From SLRI01 sp942491185 (GTDB lineage: Bacteria > Pseudomonadota > Alphaproteobacteria > Geminicoccales > Geminicoccaceae), in the NCBI GenBank assembly GCA_942491185.1, contig CALOAB010000026.1, forward strand, positions 1 through 64,000: a stretch of 64,000 nucleotides of DNA, given 5' to 3'. Both the position numbers and the translations under genes were made by a program. This document shows positions 15,181 to 23,515 of this stretch, piece after piece. The notes beneath the pieces were generated by a model, which saw nothing but the letters and a program-made list of their open reading frames with translations, was not told the DNA's origin and searched no databases. The first letter of the stretch is position 1. The number at the start of each line of letters is the position of its first letter.

Positions 15181-15834
15181 TCACAAAATCTCACAGACTT
15201 GGTCGAACCCAAAACGCGGGAGTTTTGGGAACAGCGCAGATTCGTCAGCGTAGCCGATGTTGACAAGGAAGTTTGATTTCCAGCCGTTCTCGGAGAAGAA
15301 CTCCCGGTCCACGATCTCATTGGTGAACCCCGACATCGCGCCGACGTCCAACCCCATCGCCCGCGCGGCGATCATCAGGTAGGCGCCCTGCAGGGTGGAA
15401 TTCCGCAACGCGGTAATATGCGCGTATTTCTCCTTACCATCGAACAGCGGTTTGCGGTCTTCATGTGGAAACAAGAAATCCAGCTTTTGCCAGTAGAGCG
15501 GGTCCCAAGCGACAATGGCTGTCACGGGTGCCGCGCGCATTTTGTCGATGTTTTTGGCCTTCAGCGACTTGGCCAGCCGGTCCTTGCCCACGTCCGATGT
15601 CACGAAAACGAAGCGTGCTGGGCAGGTGTTCATGCTTGTCGGCCCAGCGATGGTGATTTCGAACAGGGTTCGCAACATGTCTTCGCTGACCGGCTCTTCG
15701 GTCCATGCGTAGTGCGACCGAGCATTCCGGAGGAGCAAGTCGATGGCATCGTCGTCCAGCCGGTTGATACGCGCGCGCAGGGCCCGAACCGCTTCTTGGG
15801 CGTGCGTGCGCCGGATATCGAGCGTTTCGTCCAT
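15181..15834 (-). CDS. Nitroreductase-fold reductase, RutE/malonic semialdehyde reductase-like
   Basis: A 217-residue flavin-dependent reductase of the nitroreductase superfamily, RutE/HadB subgroup. Characteristic stretches are ARSHYAWTEEPVSEDMLRTL, GPTSMNTCPARFVFV, ALRNSTLQGAYLMIAARAMG, LDVGAMSGF and KSNFLVNIGYADES. RutE-type enzymes reduce malonic semialdehyde to 3-hydroxypropionate, but no other rut gene is present, so the substrate here may be a ring-cleavage product. It sits 6 bp upstream of osmC in the leftward operon and overlaps the FAH remnant's stop codon. Confidence 0.82.
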   Translation of the reverse strand: MDETLDIRRTHAQEAVRALRARINRLDDDAIDLLLRNARSHYAWTEEPVSEDMLRTLFEITIAGPTSMNTCPARFVFVTSDVGKDRLAKSLKAKNIDKMRAAPVTAIVAWDPLYWQKLDFLFPHEDRKPLFDGKEKYAHITALRNSTLQGAYLMIAARAMGLDVGAMSGFTNEIVDREFFSENGWKSNFLVNIGYADESALFPKLPRFGFDQVCEIL

Positions 15835-16061
15835 TATGCGGCCGCCGCCCGCCCCGCGAAATCGGCTTCGTTGACGATCGTGCTGGCGCAGGAACCGGTG
15901 CCCTCGATCTCAACCACCTTACAGGGTTTCAGCCAGCGCTGATTCCGATTCATCGCATAGCCGGCGCCTGGCGGCGTGCCAGCGGCAATGCTGACCATAA
16001 CCGCAAAGACACTCTGACCTTCTGTAACGCTTCCCGCCAACTGGCGCACAGACTCCTCCAT
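15834..16061 (-). pseudogene. Fumarylacetoacetase-family C-terminal remnant
   Basis: A 75-residue open frame whose second half reads AAGTPPGAGYAMNRNQRWLK, then KVVEIEGTGS and STIVNEADF. This matches the C-terminus of FAH-family hydrolases (GTPPGVGYA, then P..LKPGDVVEIEIEGIG, then NTV). The N-terminal two thirds, including the metal-binding Glu/Glu/Asp, are missing, and the usual LKPGD is changed to LKPCK. It is probably a decayed first gene of the leftward operon. Two full-length FAH paralogues lie downstream on the other strand. Confidence 0.6.
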
Positions 16062-16140
16062 CTTGATAGCAATGAATTTTGCCGATAAAAAAATAATGGG
16101 TCAAATAAAATCGATGTTCTTTCATGTTGGAGAGCGAAGA

Positions 16141-16527
16141 ATGCCCAAATGGGATGAATACAAGTCAGAAGCCAAGTCGCGCGGCGCGCTTGCGCTGGAA
16201 CTCTACGTCGTTCACTCGGTCCCGGTGGGGGACGCTGCGGCGGTCAAGGCGGCGCTTCCGGATCACCTGGCCTACCAGGCGCAACAGGAAGCCGACGGAT
16301 GGCTGGCCTTCGCGGGTCCGTTGTCCGATGCGAGCGGCCACGAGATGCAGGGCATGGGGATGATCGTCTATCGCGCCCGGTCATTCGAGCACGCTCGCGA
16401 GCTCGCTGAAACTGATCCGATGCATAAAGCAGGCGCGCGCAGCTTCACCTTACGCAAATGGCTGATCAACGAAGGGTCCCTTACATTGTCGGTCGGGCTC
16501 TCAGGCAGGACTGTCGCACTATCATAA
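16141..16527 (+). CDS. YciI-family protein
   Basis: A small alpha+beta ferredoxin-like protein of the YCII family (128 residues from ATG 16141). Characteristic pieces are ALELYVVHSVP, LPDHLAYQAQQEADGWLAFA, GPLSD and the C-terminal PMHKAGARSFTLRKWLINEG. YciI proteins resemble muconolactone isomerases and often sit in aromatic catabolism clusters; the activity is not established. The frame is open from 16063, but GGAGAG just before 16141 and the homologous N-terminus favour the internal ATG. It is divergent from the dioxygenase/TRAP operon. Confidence 0.8.
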   Translation: MPKWDEYKSEAKSRGALALELYVVHSVPVGDAAAVKAALPDHLAYQAQQEADGWLAFAGPLSDASGHEMQGMGMIVYRARSFEHARELAETDPMHKAGARSFTLRKWLINEGSLTLSVGLSGRTVALS

Positions 16528-16682
16528 GGCGTGCGAACTGCTCCGGCATCGTTCCCTCGGCGACTTGTTGGAGACGCTCTTCGAGCGCCACCTTGTGCTG
16601 CTCGATTCCAGGAGCGAGATCTCGGGCATTCCCCTGGCCCAGGCGCTGCCCGACCGCTACGCCGAGATCCGTGACCTGGCAA
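16528..16682. other. Unassigned remnant between YciI gene and IS3 fragment
   Basis: The plus strand reads through without a start codon as ACELLRHRSLGDLLETLFER and then PDRYAEIRDL, which looks like the tail of a coding sequence rather than random DNA. I do not recognise the family; an IS remnant is the most likely source given the adjoining IS3 orfA fragment. Confidence 0.35.
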
Positions 16683-16853
16683 GCCATCGCGAGCCCAGCG
16701 TCGCTGCGTCTCGGCCGTGCAACCGATCTTGTTCGACACCGACACCAGCGCTGCCCTGCGTGAAGCATGACTGCCCTCGCTCTCTCGAACCAGACGCACC
16801 GCCCGCTCGCGAACCTCGTCGAGAAACTTCCCGCTCTTCCGTTGCGTCTCCAT
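16683..16853 (-). pseudogene. IS3-family OrfA N-terminal fragment
   Basis: Starts METQRKSGKFLDEVRERAVR and continues with LVRESEG and NKIGCTAETQRRWARDG, the helix-turn-helix start of an IS3-family OrfA (the subgroup with SKIGC..QTL). This is a different subgroup from the IS3 element at 5.5-6.5 kb. Only about 57 codons remain and no orfB is visible. Confidence 0.7.
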
Positions 16854-16987
16854 GATGCCCCCGTTCTCACAAGAAGGGTTCTCCGGGAAACTCAGAGCAG
16901 TTTAACGAACCAAGTCGTCACTGCAGAGGCTCATCAGGCGGCGGTCGGCGACGGACTGTGGGCTCGTGGTGGAAAATGACAGCGGAC

Positions 16988-17689
16988 TCATGCTCCGCGC
17001 TTTTGAGCTTTGTTGAAGACCAGGGCCGGAAGCACGCGTTGGCGGACCGAGCGCAGATGGTCACGCATCGCTGCTGCCGCCTGTTCGCCGTCGCGATTGG
17101 TGATGGCCTCGATGATCGCGTCGTGTTCCATAAAGCTGATGTGCTCGGGTGTGGGGCCTATCGTCTGGCGGTGCTGGTCCCAGACGATCGAGCGGCGCAC
17201 CACGTTCAGCGTCTCGAACAAGTAGATCAAGAGTTTGTTGCGGGTCGCTCGGGCGATGGCGTCGTGCAGATTGTTGTCCCACGCTTCGTAGCTGCGCCAG
17301 TCCTCGGCAGCCCGGCATCGTTCGGCGCAATGGGCGATTTCGTCGAGATCGGCGTTCGAGCCGTGGATGGCAGCCAATTGCGCCAAAGGCGGTTCAATGG
17401 CGGCTCGCGATTCGAGCACTTGCTCAGGGCTAGCGAGCTCGCCCAGAAACTTGATGTCGTTCAAGTTCAAGACGGGTCGGGCACCGATGAACGTGCCGCG
17501 GCCGACATGACGCCAGATAAGGCCGTCCTCTTCCAGCACCCTCAGCGCACCGCGCAGCTGGCTGCGTGAAACGCCCAGAATATCGCAGAGCTGGCGTTCT
17601 GGCGGCAGGCGTTGGTTGTGCTCGTACCCGCGTTCGGCGACGTGGGCGCGCACGCGCTCGGCCAGTGTCCGGTGATCGAGGTGGCTCAC
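16988..17689 (-). CDS. GntR-family regulator, FadR/FCD subfamily
   Basis: A 233-residue transcription factor. The winged helix-turn-helix is at about 5-70 (RLPPERQLCDILGVSRSQLR, GRGTFIG) and the all-helical FCD ligand-binding domain at about 85-215, with its metal-binding His positions around NNLHDAIARAT and MRDHL. FCD regulators usually bind small carboxylates and repress neighbouring catabolic genes. It is divergent from the FAH/ABC operon starting at 17810, which it probably controls; a candidate operator lies just upstream of its start codon. Confidence 0.88.
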   Translation of the reverse strand: MSHLDHRTLAERVRAHVAERGYEHNQRLPPERQLCDILGVSRSQLRGALRVLEEDGLIWRHVGRGTFIGARPVLNLNDIKFLGELASPEQVLESRAAIEPPLAQLAAIHGSNADLDEIAHCAERCRAAEDWRSYEAWDNNLHDAIARATRNKLLIYLFETLNVVRRSIVWDQHRQTIGPTPEHISFMEHDAIIEAITNRDGEQAAAAMRDHLRSVRQRVLPALVFNKAQKRGA

Positions 17690-17695
17690 GTTTGC

Positions 17696-17711
17696 CCAAT
17701 TGTCATATTGG
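17696..17711. promoter_or_regulatory. Candidate GntR operator
   Basis: CCAATTGTCATATTGG is an inverted repeat (CCAAT, 6 bp, ATTGG) in the 120-bp divergent gap, 7 bp from the regulator's start codon. Its size and position fit autoregulation by a dimeric GntR protein. Inferred from symmetry only. Confidence 0.45.
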
Positions 17712-17809
17712 TTGATTGCCTCAAGTCCAGCTTAAGCGCACTGTATGCTCTTAAGAAAAGATCGGCTCGTGGATGCGTCATCGCAGCGGAGCCATAGGGA
17801 GCATGTGCA

Positions 17810-18721
17810 TTGCGTTTGGTCACCGTAGCAGTCGCTAGCGGACAGCGGGCCGGAATTGAGCTCGCACCCGGGCGTGTTCTCGATGTGGCGGCGGCTGCTG
17901 GAAAGGCCGAAGGACCTGCCGCCGACGCATTGCGAAGTGGCGATTTGCAAACAATCATCGAAGCTGGGCCCGATGTCTTGGCACTTGCGGGCGAACTGGC
18001 TGCCCAAGCCAACCCAAGCGCTATCCTGACCCAATACCAACTGCTGGCACCTCTGCCAAAGCCTGCCAAGAATGTCTTTTGCGTTGGTCGCAACTACGCA
18101 GCCCACGTCGCCGAAGGCGACCGCGCGCAAAAGCAAACTGTCGGGGTCAGCGAGCACCCGGTCTTTTTCACCAAGCCCAGAACCGCCGTGATCGGCCCCG
18201 GTGCCGAAATCCCGATCTTCCCCCATGTCTCGACCAGCATCGACTACGAAGTCGAGCTGGCATTGGTGATCGGCAAGGCAGGCCGGGATATTCGACCTGA
18301 GAACGCTTTCGATCACATCATGGGCTACACTATCGTCAACGATATTTCGGCAAGAGACGTTCAACGCCGGCATGGCGGGCAATACTTCAAGGGCAAGGGA
18401 CTGGACGGCTCCTGTCCGCTCGGCCCCTGCATCGTAACCGCCGATGAGATCGGCAACCCAGAAGACCTCGCGATCAGCCTGACCGTCAACGGTGAGGAAC
18501 GGCAAAACGACCGTACCTCGATCCTGATCTTCGACATTCCGACGCTGATCGCCTCGCTCTCAGCCGGCATGACCTTGGAACCCGGTGACATTATCGCGAC
18601 CGGCACACCATCAGGCGTTGGTTACGCGATGGACCCACCGCGATTCCTCAAGGACGGTGATGTCGTCGTTTGTCAGATCGAGAACATCGGCAAGCTGGAG
18701 AACGTTTGCCGGACCCAATAG
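17810..18721 (+). CDS. Fumarylacetoacetate hydrolase family protein
   Basis: A 303-residue FAH-family enzyme, here using a TTG start (MRLVTVAVASGQRAG) with GGGA upstream. The catalytic domain (about 85-300) has NVFCVGRNYAAHVAEGDRAQ, metal ligands in SIDYEVELALVIG (two Glu) and NDISARDVQ (Asp), and the terminal GDIIATGTPSGVGYA. The family hydrolyses or decarboxylates 2,4-dioxo acids from aromatic ring cleavage (fumarylpyruvate, acylpyruvates, 2-hydroxyhepta-2,4-dienedioate). It is the first gene of the rightward operon opposite the GntR regulator. Confidence 0.88.
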   Translation: MRLVTVAVASGQRAGIELAPGRVLDVAAAAGKAEGPAADALRSGDLQTIIEAGPDVLALAGELAAQANPSAILTQYQLLAPLPKPAKNVFCVGRNYAAHVAEGDRAQKQTVGVSEHPVFFTKPRTAVIGPGAEIPIFPHVSTSIDYEVELALVIGKAGRDIRPENAFDHIMGYTIVNDISARDVQRRHGGQYFKGKGLDGSCPLGPCIVTADEIGNPEDLAISLTVNGEERQNDRTSILIFDIPTLIASLSAGMTLEPGDIIATGTPSGVGYAMDPPRFLKDGDVVVCQIENIGKLENVCRTQ

Positions 18722-18783
18722 GCGGCGCTCTCAAAATTCGCGCCGACTATCATCACTAAAAAAGTTACAACATGGAGGCTAAG

Positions 18784-19806
18784 ATGCTCAACAGACGACA
18801 GTTTTCGGTTACCGCGTGCGTCGCAGCAGTAGCGCTTAGCGCTGCGATCGGTTCAGCCTCGGCCCAAGATCTGCGCGAGATCACCTTCGTGCAGCCGAGC
18901 CCGTCTGCGATCAATTCCTTCCCGGTGTTCGTCGCCATTGGCGAGGGCTACTTCGAGGAAGAGGGCCTGGACGTGACCGTCGAGGCCATCAATGGCTCGG
19001 GTGCCGTTCTGCAGGCTTTGTCCGCCGGACAGGCCCATTTCGGCCGCCCGGGTCCGGGTCCGGTCTTGGCCGCACGCTCGCGCGGCGTGGATGCGGTCTT
19101 CATCTACAACGTCGCCGCCCGCAGCAATTTCGGCATCACCGTGCCGGTCGATAGCGAAATCCAATCGATCGAAGAACTGGCTGGCAAGGTCATCGGCACA
19201 GGCACCGCCGATGGCGCCGAAGTCGGCTTCGCCCGCAATGTGATGTCGAGCGTCGACATGGTCGCCGGCGAGGATTTCGAGTTCTTGACTGTTGGTGACG
19301 GCGGTCCTGCTACCGTCGCCTTCCAGAGCGGTGAGATGAACGCCTACGCCGCCTCGACCGCCGATTCCGCGATTCTGAACCAGCGCGGCATGCCCGTGCG
19401 GGATATCACGCCGCCGGAGTTCGCGAAGTTCTTCGGCAATGGCATTGCCACAATGGGCGGTACCATCCGCGACGATCGCGAACTGGTCGAGAAATTCGGC
19501 CGTGCCTTCGCCAAAGGGCATGCCTTCGCACTCGACGATGCCAATCGCGAAACGGTCCTGGCTCACCTCGCCGAGGGCAATCCACAAGAGGGCGAAGACA
19601 AGGAGTTCCAGGCCGCACTGTTCAACGAGGTCCGCTCGAAGACCATTCCGGTCGATGACAGCAACGGTCTTGGCTATCTGCCACCGGAGGTTTGGGAAGA
19701 GTGGCAAGCGAGCCTCGTCGCCGGCGGTGATCTGGCGGAGCCGCTCGATGATCTGACCGCCGCATACACCAATGAGTTCATCGCAGGATGGAACGAGGGC
19801 CTCTAG
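18784..19806 (+). CDS. ABC transporter substrate-binding protein, NMT1/SsuA type
   Basis: A 340-residue periplasmic binding protein of the nitrate/sulfonate/taurine and NMT1/THI5-like group. The signal peptide is MLNRRQFSVTACVAAVALSA with cleavage after ASAQ. The mature part starts REITFVQPSPSAINSFPVFV and has YFEEEGLDVTVEAINGSGAV. I place the start at ATG 18784 because GGAGG lies 8 bp before it; the upstream ATG at 18772 contains that ribosome-binding site. It is followed at once by the ATPase gene. The ligand is unknown; an aromatic or sulfonated acid fits the context. Confidence 0.88.
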   Translation: MLNRRQFSVTACVAAVALSAAIGSASAQDLREITFVQPSPSAINSFPVFVAIGEGYFEEEGLDVTVEAINGSGAVLQALSAGQAHFGRPGPGPVLAARSRGVDAVFIYNVAARSNFGITVPVDSEIQSIEELAGKVIGTGTADGAEVGFARNVMSSVDMVAGEDFEFLTVGDGGPATVAFQSGEMNAYAASTADSAILNQRGMPVRDITPPEFAKFFGNGIATMGGTIRDDRELVEKFGRAFAKGHAFALDDANRETVLAHLAEGNPQEGEDKEFQAALFNEVRSKTIPVDDSNGLGYLPPEVWEEWQASLVAGGDLAEPLDDLTAAYTNEFIAGWNEGL

Positions 19807-20616
19807 GTGGAGGCTGAAACGACACTCGAGACGCGGTCGCCCCACACGGGGCGGCCAGTCTACGAGTTGACGAACGTCTCGAAGACCTATGCCCGCAATC
19901 AGGTCACGGCTTTGACAGATGTCACCCTGACCCTGGAGCATGGCAGCTTTTCTTCCGTCATCGGCTCGAGCGGCTGTGGAAAATCGACGCTGCTCAAGAT
20001 CATGGCGGGCCTCTTGCCACCAACGTCGGGCCGCGTTGTCTTGCAAGGCACGCCGGTCACCGGATCCCGGCGCGACATCGGCATGATGTTCCAGCAGGCC
20101 ACACTATTCCCCTGGCGCACCGCCCTGGAGAATATCGTCCTGCCGATCGAGATCCGTGACGGCAGGGCCGCAGCCGAAGCCGCCAAGGAGCGGGCGCGCG
20201 AGCTCTTGGACGTCGTTGGCCTCAAGGGTTTCGAGGATGTCTATCCGGGCGAGCTCTCCGGCGGCATGGCCCAGCGCACCTCGATCTGCCGGATGCTGAT
20301 TACCGAGCCTGCCGTGCTCCTGCTGGACGAGCCCTTCAGTGCGCTCGACGAGCTTTCCCGAGATTTCATGAACATGGAGCTGCAACGGATCTGCTCCGAG
20401 CGCGAGGCGACGGCGTTCCTCGTGACCCATTCCATCCCGGAAGCCGTCATCCTTTCCGACATCATCTATGTCATGAAGCCGCGGCCAGGACGGGTCGCTG
20501 AAGTGATCGAGGTGGATCTACCAAGGCCGCGCACCCTCGAAATGGTCACAACACCAAAGTTCGGTGAGATCGTCGACCATATACGAGGCACGTTGGATCG
20601 GGAGGCATTCTTGTGA
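19807..20616 (+). CDS. ABC transporter ATP-binding protein, SsuB/TauB type
   Basis: A 269-residue ATPase. Walker A is GSSGCGKST (about 58), the Q-loop is MMFQQATLFPWRTALEN, the signature is LSGGMAQR and Walker B is VLLLDEPFSALD, followed by the switch His in VTHSIPEA. The frame opens with GTG immediately after the SBP stop codon, so translation is probably coupled. It ends with a 4-bp overlap with the permease. The complex would energise uptake of the ligand bound by the preceding SBP. Confidence 0.92.
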   Translation: MEAETTLETRSPHTGRPVYELTNVSKTYARNQVTALTDVTLTLEHGSFSSVIGSSGCGKSTLLKIMAGLLPPTSGRVVLQGTPVTGSRRDIGMMFQQATLFPWRTALENIVLPIEIRDGRAAAEAAKERARELLDVVGLKGFEDVYPGELSGGMAQRTSICRMLITEPAVLLLDEPFSALDELSRDFMNMELQRICSEREATAFLVTHSIPEAVILSDIIYVMKPRPGRVAEVIEVDLPRPRTLEMVTTPKFGEIVDHIRGTLDREAFL

Positions 20617-21473
20617 GCCAGCAAACCATAGTGCCCTCGACGGACGATCTCGGCGATACCGTCTGGACCGAACAGGTTTCGTTCATCGATTCCATCCCGC
20701 GCTCGATTGCCATGCTCGGGGTGGCTGTGGCCTTCATCGGTACTTGGCAGTTGGTCACCGCGTTCGGCCTGGTCTCGGCGATCATCTTGCCGACACCCTT
20801 GGAGACCTTGGCGGACATTATCTTCGTCGGCCAAAATCTGCTCACCGCCGGCTATATGCTGCCGGCTTTGTGGATCACCACCAAAGAGGTGATCTACGGC
20901 TTCGCCCTGGCCATCGCCATCGGGTTCTCGCTCGGTGTGCTCGTGGGAGAAACGGCCTTCGGTGAGCGAGCCGTGATGCCGTATCTCGTCGCCATCGATA
21001 CGATGCCCAAGGTCGCTTTTGCACCCTTGTTCGTCGCCTGGCTCGGCTTCGGCATCGAATCCAAAGTGGCGCTCGCCGCCTTCATTGCGACCTTCCCGAT
21101 TGTGGTGGGCACCGCCGCCGGCCTGCACGCCGCCGATGCCAATGCGCGCATGCTGTTCAAGACCATGGGGGCGAGCCGCCTGCAGACGCTCATCAAGATG
21201 AAGCTGCCGACCGGTTTGCCGCAAATCTTCACCGGCCTCAAAATCGGTGCGGTCGGCGTCATGGCCGGTGCCATCACGGGCGAGTTCTTGGGCGGCGGCA
21301 AGGGCTTTGGCGAGCTCATTCGTGTCGCGGCTTCGCAGCTCAACACACCGCGCGTCTTCTCGCTGATCATTTATTTGAGCGTGCTGGGCCTCGCCCTCTA
21401 CATGCTGGTGACCTACGTCCAGCGCCGCTTTGTCTTCTGGCACAAAGAGCGGGTGTTGACCGAACATGACTGA
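20613..21473 (+). CDS. ABC transporter permease, SsuC/TauC type
   Basis: A 286-residue inner-membrane permease with about six hydrophobic segments and the EAA-type loop that contacts the ATPase (FKTMGASRLQTLIKMKLPTG, LPQIFTGLKIG). It starts with GTG in a GTGA overlap with the ATPase gene and overlaps the next gene by 8 bp. Its length and segment order are typical of the nitrate/sulfonate/taurine class. Confidence 0.9.
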   Translation: MSQQTIVPSTDDLGDTVWTEQVSFIDSIPRSIAMLGVAVAFIGTWQLVTAFGLVSAIILPTPLETLADIIFVGQNLLTAGYMLPALWITTKEVIYGFALAIAIGFSLGVLVGETAFGERAVMPYLVAIDTMPKVAFAPLFVAWLGFGIESKVALAAFIATFPIVVGTAAGLHAADANARMLFKTMGASRLQTLIKMKLPTGLPQIFTGLKIGAVGVMAGAITGEFLGGGKGFGELIRVAASQLNTPRVFSLIIYLSVLGLALYMLVTYVQRRFVFWHKERVLTEHD

Positions 21474-22503
21474 CGCCGCGCGTCTCGAGCGCTTCGTCAC
21501 AGGCGCGCTACAGCACTACGGCGTGCCCGGTGATGACGCCCGGATTGTCGCGCAATGCATGGTCGAGGCAGATCTGCTGGGTCAAGAAACCCACGGCGTC
21601 TTTCGCTTGAGGCAGTATTTGTCGCGCCTCAAGGATGGCGGCTGCAATCCCAGGCCCGACATCAAGATTATCGCCGAACGTGCGGCTATCGCGTTGATCG
21701 ATGGTGATGACGGGCTCGGGCATCTGCCCATGCGGCGGGCAACCGAGCTTGCCATCGCCAAAGCCAGAGAGGCTGGGATCGGCTGGGTGGGTGTTCGCCG
21801 GGGCAACCATGCCGGCCCTGCCGCGCTCTATGTCCGACCGCAGGCGGAAGCCGGCATGATCGGGCTGGCGGCTGCCGTCGGCAGCGCCAATCACGTCCCG
21901 CCCTTCGGCGGCACCGACTTGCTCTTGGGCACCAACCCGATTGCAGTCTCCGCACCGACCGACGGCAACGATCCGTTCGTCTTGGACATGGCGACCACCG
22001 TGGCGGCGATGGGCAAGATCAAGACGCTCGCCCAACGTGGCGAGGCCATGCCCGAGGGCTGGATGGTCGGCAAGGATGGCAAACCGCTCACCGACCCGAA
22101 CAAGCGAACAGATGGCTTTATGCTGCCGATCGGCGGGCCCAAGGGCTTCGGCCTATCGGTCGGGATAGGTCTCTTGGCCGGCGTCCTGAACGGCGCCGCA
22201 TTTGGTTCGGATGTGATTGATTTCACCAGCCAATCGGCGGAGAGCAGCAATACTGGCCAGTTCGTGGCGGCAATCGATATTGAGGCCTTCGGCTCGCTGG
22301 AGCGCTTCAAGGCCACGGCCGGCCAGGCCTTCGCCGAAATGCGGGCTTCAAAACCCTTGCCGGGGCATGCCCCGGTACGACTGCCAGGAGATGGCAAATC
22401 GAGAATGATGGCCGAACGCCGAGAGAGCGGAATCACGTTGCACCCGGCGCTCGTCCGCGATCTTGACGCCATTGCCGCTGACATCGGTATCGAAACGCTC
22501 TGA
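21466..22503 (+). CDS. Ldh-family (malate/L-lactate/ureidoglycolate type) dehydrogenase
   Basis: A 345-residue NAD(P)-dependent dehydrogenase of the Ldh2/YlbC/AllD family. It has LGQETHGVFRLRQYLSRL with the family's catalytic His, GWVGVRRGNHAGPAALYV, and the nucleotide-binding PFGGTDLLLGTNPIAVSAPT and VLDMATTVAAMGKIK. Members oxidise 2-hydroxy acids such as malate, lactate, ureidoglycolate, sulfolactate or 2,3-diketo sugars. Together with two FAH-fold enzymes it would process a 2-hydroxy/2-oxo acid imported by the preceding ABC system (inference). A paralogue is at 32452. Confidence 0.87.
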   Translation: MTDAARLERFVTGALQHYGVPGDDARIVAQCMVEADLLGQETHGVFRLRQYLSRLKDGGCNPRPDIKIIAERAAIALIDGDDGLGHLPMRRATELAIAKAREAGIGWVGVRRGNHAGPAALYVRPQAEAGMIGLAAAVGSANHVPPFGGTDLLLGTNPIAVSAPTDGNDPFVLDMATTVAAMGKIKTLAQRGEAMPEGWMVGKDGKPLTDPNKRTDGFMLPIGGPKGFGLSVGIGLLAGVLNGAAFGSDVIDFTSQSAESSNTGQFVAAIDIEAFGSLERFKATAGQAFAEMRASKPLPGHAPVRLPGDGKSRMMAERRESGITLHPALVRDLDAIAADIGIETL

Positions 22504-22542
22504 CGTCAGAGGCTTGCGTCCCTACCCATCGGAGAACGAAGA

Positions 22543-23226
22543 ATGAGCTACGTGTTCAACGCACCCCTGCAGCCTGTCGTGCCTGTGCGCGGTTCGGAAG
22601 AAACTTTCCCGGTGCGCCGCATCTATTGTATCGGCCGCAACTACGCCGCTCATGCCGTTGAAATGGGCCACGATCCCGACCGCGAGCCGCCCTTCTTCTT
22701 CCAAAAGAACCCGGACAATATCGATGTCAGCGGCGAATGCCCCTATCCGCCCAAGACCAACGATCTTCACTTCGAGATTGAAATGGTGATCGCCCTGGGT
22801 AAGGGCGGCACGAACATCTCAATCGACAACGCCCTCGATCACGTCTGGGGCTATGGCGTCGGTCTCGATATGACCCGCCGCGACCTCCAGGGCGAGGCCA
22901 AGAAGATGGGCCGTCCTTGGGAAATCGGCAAAGCCTTCGAGCGCTCTGCTCCCATGACGCCGCTGATCCCAGCAAGTGAAATCGGTCACCCGAACCAAGG
23001 CGCCGTGACGCTCGAGGTGAATGGCGAGCTCCGCCAGGAGGGCGATCTCAACCAGATGATCTGGAAGACCGAGGAAATGATCGCGTATCTTTCCGAGCAT
23101 TTCACCCTTGCTGCCGGTGACTTGATCATGACCGGCACGCCAGCGGGCGTAGGTGCTGTGAAGAAAGGCGATGTGTTGGTAGGCCGCGTCGAGGGGGTCG
23201 GCTCGCTGACCGTCACAATTGTGTAA
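22543..23226 (+). CDS. FAH-family hydrolase, fumarylpyruvate hydrolase-like
   Basis: A 227-residue short-form FAH protein. Typical features are RRIYCIGRNYAAHAVEMGHD, the metal ligands in DLHFEIEMVIALGKGG (two Glu) and the Asp in GLDMTRRDLQ, EIGKAFERSAPMTPLIP, and the C-terminal DLIMTGTPAGVGAVKKGD. This size class includes fumarylpyruvate and acylpyruvate hydrolases acting after gentisate ring cleavage. No gentisate dioxygenase is in the window. Last gene of the rightward operon; the preceding gap contains the palindrome CTCTGACGTCAGAG at 22498-22511. Confidence 0.87.
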   Translation: MSYVFNAPLQPVVPVRGSEETFPVRRIYCIGRNYAAHAVEMGHDPDREPPFFFQKNPDNIDVSGECPYPPKTNDLHFEIEMVIALGKGGTNISIDNALDHVWGYGVGLDMTRRDLQGEAKKMGRPWEIGKAFERSAPMTPLIPASEIGHPNQGAVTLEVNGELRQEGDLNQMIWKTEEMIAYLSEHFTLAAGDLIMTGTPAGVGAVKKGDVLVGRVEGVGSLTVTIV

Positions 23227-23515
23227 GGCCTGGACTCCGGGCTCAATGAACCGCCCTGTATTCCGCCGCACTGAACCGTCCTGTGTGTGGATGCCCCCTC
23301 TGATGCAAGCAGATTCTTCGGTTGGCTGGGGACATGTGGTCAGGTGCGGTCGTGTGTCCGGCCTCGTGTTGCGGCCGTTCATCGCCGCGGGCCTGTATGG
23401 AGATATGCGGATCGCGTCCCTATCGGGTTTGCGCGCTGGTCGGCGCTCGGGGCGGTTCAAAGCGAGACTCGACATTTTGGGCGAGATGCGTTGTTCATGA
23501 GGCCACAAAATCAGG
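23227..23515. other. Intergenic, no gene seen
   Basis: 289 bp between the FAH gene and the polyol dehydrogenase. Open frames exist on both strands but none has a recognisable product or a good start. No clear terminator or transposon end was found. Confidence 0.4.

Noticed and set aside
22498..22511. CTCTGACGTCAGAG palindrome as a terminator or operator
   Set aside because: A 14-bp loopless palindrome across a stop codon with no T-run and no second copy in the window is too weak for a feature call.
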